A DNA stretch of 64,000 bases, from positions 3,835,001 through 3,899,000 of the forward strand of contig NZ_CP113783.1 of the NCBI RefSeq assembly GCF_029542205.1. Reading direction: 5' to 3'. The notes beneath the pieces are model-generated. The model had not been told where the DNA came from, ran no database searches, and saw only the letters and a list, made by a program, of their open reading frames with translations. The first letter of the stretch is position 1. Each line of letters begins with the position of its first letter. A program made the translations under genes and the position numbers. Shown piece by piece: positions 59,144 to 64,000 of the stretch. This DNA is from Pseudoxanthomonas sp. SE1 (lineage in GTDB: Bacteria; Pseudomonadota; Gammaproteobacteria; Xanthomonadales; Xanthomonadaceae).

Positions 59144-59215
59144 GGACGATAGCTCAGCTTGGGAGAGCAGCGGCGCATGCCGTTGGCCACCGGTTCAAAT
59201 CCGGTTCGTCCACCA
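59144..59215 (+). ncRNA. tRNA-like RNA lacking an anticodon loop
   Basis: A 72-base tRNA fold: acceptor GGACGA/TCGTCC (6 bp), T8, D-stem GCTC/GAGC, T-arm ACCGG-TTCAAAT-CCGGT, discriminator A and encoded CCA. The anticodon arm is only 16 bases: a stem AGCGGC/GCCGTT closed by a GCAT tetraloop. The span between D-stem and T-stem is about three bases too short for a real anticodon loop, so it cannot decode. It resembles tRNA mimics known beside Ro/RtcB genes (YrlA-type) but may be unrelated to them. It directly abuts the next tRNA-like sequence. Confidence 0.7.
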
Positions 59216-59288
59216 CTGGATAGCTCAGATGGTTAGAGCATCGGACTGTTAATCCGACTGTCGCGGGTTCGATTCCCGCTCCAACGCC
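59216..59288 (+). ncRNA. tRNA-Asn(GTT)-like RNA with a broken acceptor stem
   Basis: D-stem GCTC/GAGC, anticodon stem TCGGA/TCCGA with loop CTGTTAA (anticodon GTT), and T-arm GCGGG-TTCGATT-CCCGC are intact. The acceptor stem pairs only over TGGA/TCCA, and no CCA is encoded (CGCC follows). It begins at the base after the CCA of the previous tRNA-like sequence. A functional tRNA-Asn is unlikely. Confidence 0.65.
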
Positions 59289-59655
59289 TGCAAGGGCACA
59301 TGACCTTTCACGTCATGACACCGGGACGCAAGTCCCACCCAGGAAACGCCCCGTGTGGCGCGACGTTCTCCCGCGATGGATTGCAGGAAGACGGCATGTC
59401 GCAGCGAGGATGGTGCCGGCACCGCGCCCTCGACGCGGATGCGCGCGGCCTTTGATGCGATCTGCGGATCGCCTCAGCGCCACGATGCTTCCGCCAACAG
59501 CGCCGGCCGCCCGCACCGTCTCCGTCCAGGGGCGTTTCCACCCTTCTCCGCCATCCGCATGTCGCGGACGGCACGTCATCGTCGCGGGACTCGATCCGCC
59601 GCGACGGTGTTGCAACCCGGATCGAACCACCAGAGCCAACAAGGAGAACAACGCC
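59289..59655 (+). other. 367-base 5' region of slipin with two hairpins
   Basis: CATGAC-N7-GTCATG (59299-59317) and GGGAC-GCAA-GTCCC (59323-59336, a GNRA loop) continue the structured region. The remaining ~300 bases show no convincing gene. The slipin ribosome site (AAGGAG) is at 59641-59646. Confidence 0.55.
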
Positions 59656-60774
59656 ATGTTCTGGACCAAGAGGGTCGTGATCGGTGACGGCGAGCGCGGC
59701 CTGGTGTATCGCAACCGTCGGTTCGAGCAGCTGCTCGTGCCGGGCGTGTACCGCTGGTTCGACCCGATGGGTCGCATCGAGGTACGCACGTTCAACATCG
59801 CTACGCCGGAATACGCCGGCCATGACGTCGACGCGCTGATCGCGCGCCTGGGCGAAGGCCTGGGCGAGGTCTTCGTGCTCGCCGACATCGGCGTGGACCA
59901 GGTCGGCCTGGTGCTGAAGAACGGCAAGCTGGAAGACGTGCTGCCGCCCGGCACGCGGCGCCTGTACTGGATCGGCCTGGTGAAGGTCGAGGTGCAGACG
60001 GTGTCGCTCGCCACGCCGGACGTGGACGTCGCCGTGGCGCGACGCCTGCGCCAGCTGGGCGCGCTGTCGAAGCTGGCGGTGGTGGCCGATGTGCCGGCGG
60101 AGTTCGCCGGCCTGGTGTTCATCGACGGCAAGCTCGAGCGCACGCTCGCCCCGGGCAGCTACGCCTTCTGGAATTTCCAGAAGAACGTGGTCGTGGACAT
60201 CGTGGATCTGCGCGTGCAGACGATCGAAGTGTCGGGCCAGGAGCTGCTGACCCGTGACAAGGTCAGCCTGCGCGTGAACCTGGCCGCCAGCACCCGCGTC
60301 ACCGACGTGGTGGCCGCGCGCACCAAGGTCGCGAAGGTCGGCGACTTCGTCTACCGCGAGCTGCAGTACGGCCTGCGCAAGGCGGTTTCCGCCAAGACGC
60401 TGGACGAACTGCTGGGCGACAAGGCTTCGCTGGATGCCGACATCTTCGCGTACGTGCGCGGCCAGTTGACCGGGCTCGGCGTGGAGGTGCTGGGCGTGGG
60501 CGTGAAGGACGTGATCCTGCCGGGCGAGATGAAGGAGATCCTCAACGGGGTGGTGCAGGCGGAGAAGACGGCGCAAGCCAACGTGATCCGCCGCCGCGAG
60601 GAGGCGAACGCCACGCGTTCCCTGCTCAACACCGCGAAGCTGATCGACGAGTCGCCGGTGCTGATGCGCCTGAAGGAGCTCGAGGCCCTGGAGAAGGTCA
60701 CCGAGAAGATCGACAAGCTCACCGTGTTCGGCGGCCTGGATGGCGTGCTGAAGCAACTGGTGACGTTGAAGTAG
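59656..60774 (+). CDS. Slipin-type SPFH protein
   Basis: A 372-residue protein. The start at 59656 has AAGGAG 9 bases upstream; the frame opens further up in the noncoding part. Both SPFH-like (stomatin) segments are visible, with a C-terminal helical stretch (AEKTAQANVIRRREEANATR). Slipins/stomatins assemble at membranes, though no clear transmembrane helix is seen here. Slipins are recurrent neighbours of RtcB in RNA-repair operons, and rtcB follows here. Role in repair is unknown. Confidence 0.85.
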   Translation: MFWTKRVVIGDGERGLVYRNRRFEQLLVPGVYRWFDPMGRIEVRTFNIATPEYAGHDVDALIARLGEGLGEVFVLADIGVDQVGLVLKNGKLEDVLPPGTRRLYWIGLVKVEVQTVSLATPDVDVAVARRLRQLGALSKLAVVADVPAEFAGLVFIDGKLERTLAPGSYAFWNFQKNVVVDIVDLRVQTIEVSGQELLTRDKVSLRVNLAASTRVTDVVAARTKVAKVGDFVYRELQYGLRKAVSAKTLDELLGDKASLDADIFAYVRGQLTGLGVEVLGVGVKDVILPGEMKEILNGVVQAEKTAQANVIRRREEANATRSLLNTAKLIDESPVLMRLKELEALEKVTEKIDKLTVFGGLDGVLKQLVTLK

Positions 60775-60817
60775 TACGACCCCGCGTGGTGGACGGATCC
60801 GCCGCGCCGGGCTTCAT

Positions 60818-60895
60818 GTAGGAGCGCCCCATGGGCGCGATGCTTTTCATGGAAGAAGCGAAAGCAGGAGCATCGCGCCCATGGGGCGCTCCTAC
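60818..60895. repeat. 78-base REP palindrome between slipin and rtcB
   Basis: A perfect 27-base inverted repeat (GTAGGAGCGCCCC... and ...GGGGCGCTCCTAC) around a 24-base centre. The same length and arms recur at 62182-62259. Family of the RAYT-flanking REPs. Confidence 0.85.
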
Positions 60896-60912
60896 AAGGC
60901 CAAGGACATCAC

Positions 60913-62136
60913 ATGAACATGCAAACACACTTCGAACTGCTGCACGCCGAGGGCAGCGCCACGCCGATCAAGGGCTGGGTGCGCGGCGTGCCCCTGGACC
61001 AGGGCGCCCACGAGCAGCTGCGGAACATCGCGGCGATTCCCTTCGTCGGCCCGTGGGTCGCGGTGATGCCCGACGTGCACCTGGGCAAGGGCGCGACCGT
61101 GGGCTCGGTCATTCCGACGCGCGGTGCCATCATTCCTGCGGCGGTCGGCGTGGACATCGGCTGCGGCATGGCCGCGGTGCGGACCACGCTGCGCGCGAAG
61201 GACCTGCCTGACAACCTGGCGCAACTGCGTTCGAGCATCGAGCGCAGCGTGCCGGTGGGCAACGGCCGCGGCGGTGAGCACTGGAAGCTGCCGGACAGCA
61301 TCCGCACGCGCATCACCCAGTCGGGGCTGGAGCCGCGCCTGGAGGCGATCAAGCAGAAGCACCGCAAGATCCGCACCGACAAGCTGGACCGCCAGATCGG
61401 CACGCTGGGCGGCGGCAACCACTTCATCGAGATCTGCCTGGACGAGGCCGACGCGGTGTGGGTGATGCTGCACAGCGGTTCGCGCGGTACCGGCAACCTG
61501 ATCGGCACGTACTTCATCGAGCGCGCACGCGAGCAGTTGGCGCACCGCGTGCTCGGCTTCCATCTGCCGGACAAGGACCTGGCCTTCTTCATGGAAGGCG
61601 AGTCCCTGTTCGACGACTACGTGGAAGCGGTGTCGTGGGCGCAGGACTACGCGCGCGAGAACCGCGAGGCCATGATGTCGCGCGTGCTGGCCGAGATGCG
61701 TCACCGCCTGCCGAAGTTCCAGTTGGAGAAGATGGCGGTCAACTGCCACCACAACTACGTGCAGAAGGAAACGCATGGCGGCGTGGACCTGCTGGTCACC
61801 CGCAAGGGTGCGGTGAGTGCGCGTGCCGGTGAGCTGGGGATCATCCCCGGCAGCATGGGCGCGAAGAGCTTCATCGTGCGCGGCAAGGGCAACGCGGACA
61901 GCTTCCACAGCTGCAGCCACGGGGCCGGCCGCGTGCTGAGCCGTACCGCCGCGCGCCAGCAGATCACGCTGTCGCAGCACCGCGAGGCCACCGCGCACGT
62001 CGAATGCCGCAAGGACGCCGGCGTGATCGACGAATCGCCGGCGGCCTACAAGGACATCGATGCGGTCATGGCCGCGCAGTCCGACCTGGTGGAGGTGGTC
62101 CACACGCTGCGCCAGGTGGTGTGCATCAAGGGGTGA
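60913..62136 (+). CDS. rtcB: RNA ligase RtcB
   Basis: A 407-residue cytosolic enzyme that joins 2',3'-cyclic-phosphate or 3'-phosphate ends to 5'-OH RNA ends using GTP and Mn2+. The metal ligands and guanylation site line up with E. coli RtcB: C84 (GVDIGCGM), H170 (GGGNHF), H187 (HSGSRG), the CHH at 278-280, and guanylated H336 (SHGAGR). A 78-base REP element separates it from slipin. Its stop lies within an intrinsic terminator. No rtcA or rtcR gene is in the window. Probably repairs tRNA or other RNA cut by toxins or stress. Confidence 0.97.
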   Translation: MNMQTHFELLHAEGSATPIKGWVRGVPLDQGAHEQLRNIAAIPFVGPWVAVMPDVHLGKGATVGSVIPTRGAIIPAAVGVDIGCGMAAVRTTLRAKDLPDNLAQLRSSIERSVPVGNGRGGEHWKLPDSIRTRITQSGLEPRLEAIKQKHRKIRTDKLDRQIGTLGGGNHFIEICLDEADAVWVMLHSGSRGTGNLIGTYFIERAREQLAHRVLGFHLPDKDLAFFMEGESLFDDYVEAVSWAQDYARENREAMMSRVLAEMRHRLPKFQLEKMAVNCHHNYVQKETHGGVDLLVTRKGAVSARAGELGIIPGSMGAKSFIVRGKGNADSFHSCSHGAGRVLSRTAARQQITLSQHREATAHVECRKDAGVIDESPAAYKDIDAVMAAQSDLVEVVHTLRQVVCIKG

Positions 62137-62159
62137 GCTTCGGCTCGCCCCTTTTTTTC
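62129..62159 (+). terminator. Rho-independent terminator overlapping the rtcB stop
   Basis: A 10-bp stem (AGGGGTGAGC with GCTCGCCCCT) with a TTCG loop and TTTTTTT follows; the TGA stop at 62134-62136 is in the stem. Confidence 0.85.
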
Positions 62160-62181
62160 TTGGGCTCACCCTTTCTTTTAT

Positions 62182-62259
62182 GTAGGAGCGCCCTCGGGCG
62201 CGACGCTCTTCCTTGGCCCGCAGCGAGGGCAAGAGCATCGCGCCCGAGGGCGCTCCTAC
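62182..62259. repeat. 78-base REP palindrome after rtcB
   Basis: Inverted arms GTAGGAGCGCCC... and ...GGGCGCTCCTAC of about 29 bases with one mismatch; the same size as the element at 60818-60895. Confidence 0.85.
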
Positions 62260-62272
62260 AACAACCGCAGCG

Positions 62273-64000
62273 TTAGCCTTGCAACTCGCGCAACGTCACC
62301 GACGGCGGCGCATCCAGCACCTTGCGCGTGGCGAACAGGCCGGCGCCGAGCGCCGCGAGCATGCCCAGCCCGCCACCGATGGCGGCCAGCTGCCAGTTCG
62401 CCTTCCACGGCAGATCGAACACCTGCGTGGCAACGACGCCCGACAACACGGATGCGGCGATCGCCGCGACCAGTCCCGCCAGCAGGCCGATGGCGGCGAA
62501 CTCCGATGCCTGCGCCAGGCGCAGCTGGCGACGACTCCCGCCGAGCACGCGCATCACGCCGCCCTCCAGCAGGCGTTCGTCCTGGCTCGCGCTCACGGCC
62601 GCCATCAGCACCAGCAGGCCGGCCGCCAACGAGAACCAGAACACCACCTGCACCACCTGCGAGACCTGCTCGGCCGTGCTGCGCACCTGGTTCAGCACCG
62701 CCTCCACGTCGATCACCGACAGGTTGGGGAACTGGTTGACCAGCTCGCGCGTGAACGCGGCATCGCCCGACGGCACGCTGACGGCGGTGATGTAGCTGGC
62801 CGAATAGCCATCCAGTGCGCCCGGCGAGGCGACCACGAAGAAGTTCGGCCGGAAGCTTTCCCAGTCCACGCTGCGCAGACTGGTGATGCGACCCTCGAAG
62901 CGCTGGCCGGCGATATCGAAGGCGACCTGGTCGCCAAGCTTCCAGCCCAGGTCTTCGGCGAAGCCTTCTTCCACCGACAGCTCCGGCGACGAAGGCGTGC
63001 GTCCGTTCCAGAACTCGCCCGCGGTGACCTTGTTGTCGTCGCGCAACGTCGCCGACATCGACAGGTTGAACTCGCGCTCGGCACGTCGCTGTGCGCGCTC
63101 GTCGGCGCCTTCATAATCGGCGCCGCTGGCGGGCTTGCCGTTGAGTTGCACCAGGCGCCCACGGATCATCGGGTACAGATCGACCGCAGACAGACCACGC
63201 GCCTGCATGAAGCTCTTCACCGGATCGACCTGGTCCGGCTGCACGTTGACGATGAAGCGGTTCGGCGCATTGGCCGACAGCGCCAGCTGCCAGCGATCGA
63301 GCAGGTCGGTGCGTACGAAGGTCAGCAGCAGCAGCGCCATCAACCCGAGGCCGAGGGCCGAGACCTGCGCGATCGAGGTGCCGGCGCGACGGCTGACATT
63401 CGCCAGTCCGTAGCGCAGGCTGCCGCGCAGTCGCGAGCGCACGCGGCGCACCAGCAGGATCAGCAGCCACGCCAGCAACGCCAGCACGGCGAGCGTGCCG
63501 ACGATGCCGACCAGCATCGCCGTGCCCAGCGTGGGCGAACCCGCCTTCCACCACAGCAGCGCACCCAGGCCAACGAAGCCCGTCAATGCGACCAGCCACG
63601 CGCTGGGCTCGGTGCGGTCCAGGTCGCGACGCAGCACGCGCAATGCCGGCACGCGACGCAGCGCCAGCACCGGCGGCGCGCCGAAGGCGAGCAGTACGAT
63701 CATGCCCACCCCATAACCTTGCAGCGCCGGCATCAGGCCCGCCGGCGGAATGTCGATCTTCAGCGACTGCTGCAGCCAGCTGCCGATGCCCCATTGCAGG
63801 CCGAAGGCGATCAGTACGCCCACCGTGCAGGCCGCCAGGCCCAGCAACACAAGCTCACCGACATGGATGCCGACCAGCGTGCGCTGCTGCGCCCCCAGAC
63901 AGCGCATCACCGCCGTGCCGGACAGATGGCGCTCGCTGTGGCGACGCGCGGCCATCGCGACGGCGACGGCGGCAAGCACCACGGAGACCAAGGCAGCCAA
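62273..64000 (-). CDS. ABC transporter permease, FtsX type (partial)
   Basis: Only the C-terminal 575 residues are in the window; the start lies beyond base 64000. Two FtsX units are visible, each with helices and a cytoplasmic ...MRxLGxxxRxL motif (MRCLGAQQRTL near the window edge and MRVLGGSRRQLRL). The periplasmic domain lies between. The layout with ~10 helices resembles the YbbP-type permease of the YbbA/YbbP transporter. The ATPase partner is not visible. Confidence 0.85.
   Translation of the reverse strand: MAALVSVVLAAVAVAMAARRHSERHLSGTAVMRCLGAQQRTLVGIHVGELVLLGLAACTVGVLIAFGLQWGIGSWLQQSLKIDIPPAGLMPALQGYGVGMIVLLAFGAPPVLALRRVPALRVLRRDLDRTEPSAWLVALTGFVGLGALLWWKAGSPTLGTAMLVGIVGTLAVLALLAWLLILLVRRVRSRLRGSLRYGLANVSRRAGTSIAQVSALGLGLMALLLLTFVRTDLLDRWQLALSANAPNRFIVNVQPDQVDPVKSFMQARGLSAVDLYPMIRGRLVQLNGKPASGADYEGADERAQRRAEREFNLSMSATLRDDNKVTAGEFWNGRTPSSPELSVEEGFAEDLGWKLGDQVAFDIAGQRFEGRITSLRSVDWESFRPNFFVVASPGALDGYSASYITAVSVPSGDAAFTRELVNQFPNLSVIDVEAVLNQVRSTAEQVSQVVQVVFWFSLAAGLLVLMAAVSASQDERLLEGGVMRVLGGSRRQLRLAQASEFAAIGLLAGLVAAIAASVLSGVVATQVFDLPWKANWQLAAIGGGLGMLAALGAGLFATRKVLDAPPSVTLRELQG

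Noticed and set aside
59216-59288. Functional tRNA-Asn gene
   Set aside because: Acceptor pairs only over four bases and CCA is not encoded; kept as tRNA-like only.
60818-60895. Intrinsic terminator between slipin and rtcB
   Set aside because: Long palindrome, but no T-tract and a second copy elsewhere; it is a REP repeat.

Overview
The window is about 67% GC with strongly GC-biased third positions, and its gene content points to a gammaproteobacterium of the Xanthomonadaceae (Pseudoxanthomonas, Stenotrophomonas or Xanthomonas-like). The main clues are an E3 enzyme carrying N-terminal lipoyl domains, an atp operon near glmU and glmS, a yajQ-DUF1415 pair, many TonB/OMP genes, and a GTAGGAGC-type REP family with its REP-associated transposase. 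The species is inferred from gene content, not proven.

Layout. 1-8 kb (+): end of a flotillin, a giant AAA+ ATPase, a coiled-coil protein and a TelA-family protein, tightly overlapping. 8-20 kb: glmS (-), then a (+) cluster of periplasmic adaptor, ABC ATPase, three MacB/FtsX-like permeases, an NtrC-type response regulator and a histidine kinase, then glmU (-). A sigma-54 promoter and an array of TGTCC/GGACA half-sites precede the adaptor gene. 20-23.2 kb: a Gtr-like trio (polytopic membrane protein, GT2, GtrA). 23.3-30.5 kb (-): the complete atpIBEFHAGDC operon. 30.5-36 kb: an outer-membrane protein, a DUF2061 gene with OxyR-like and Fur-like sites, and lpdA and aceF of the pyruvate dehydrogenase complex. 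36-37.1 kb (-): a Mug/HDG-like glycosylase and a DMT transporter.

37.2-50.2 kb (-) is a sugar-utilisation locus: LacI regulator, GH65 phosphorylase fused to beta-phosphoglucomutase, TonB-dependent receptor, MFS transporter, a secreted debranching-enzyme-like protein, and a secreted trehalase fused to an HSL-type esterase. The likely flow is outer-membrane uptake, periplasmic hydrolysis (and perhaps deacylation), inner-membrane import, then phosphorolysis to glucose 6-phosphate. Tandem operators overlap the promoter of the GH65 gene.

50-58.4 kb holds mostly unrelated housekeeping or accessory genes (DUF1801, OmpW-like, membrane protein, lipoprotein metallo-hydrolase, EamA transporter, yajQ, DUF1415, RAYT transposase, HAD phosphatase, rsuA-like, rsmC-like). 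58.5-62.2 kb (+) is an RNA-repair locus: a small ORF with a strong terminator, a run of RNA hairpins and two tRNA-like sequences (one with no anticodon loop, one Asn-type with a broken acceptor stem), then slipin and rtcB. The last 1.7 kb is the 3' part of an ABC permease gene (-).

The strongest leads for something undescribed are the tRNA-like RNAs in front of slipin-rtcB, the trehalase-esterase fusion, and the flotillin/AAA+/TelA operon. Two families of palindromic REP-like repeats are scattered through the window, several placed directly after stop codons inside operons.
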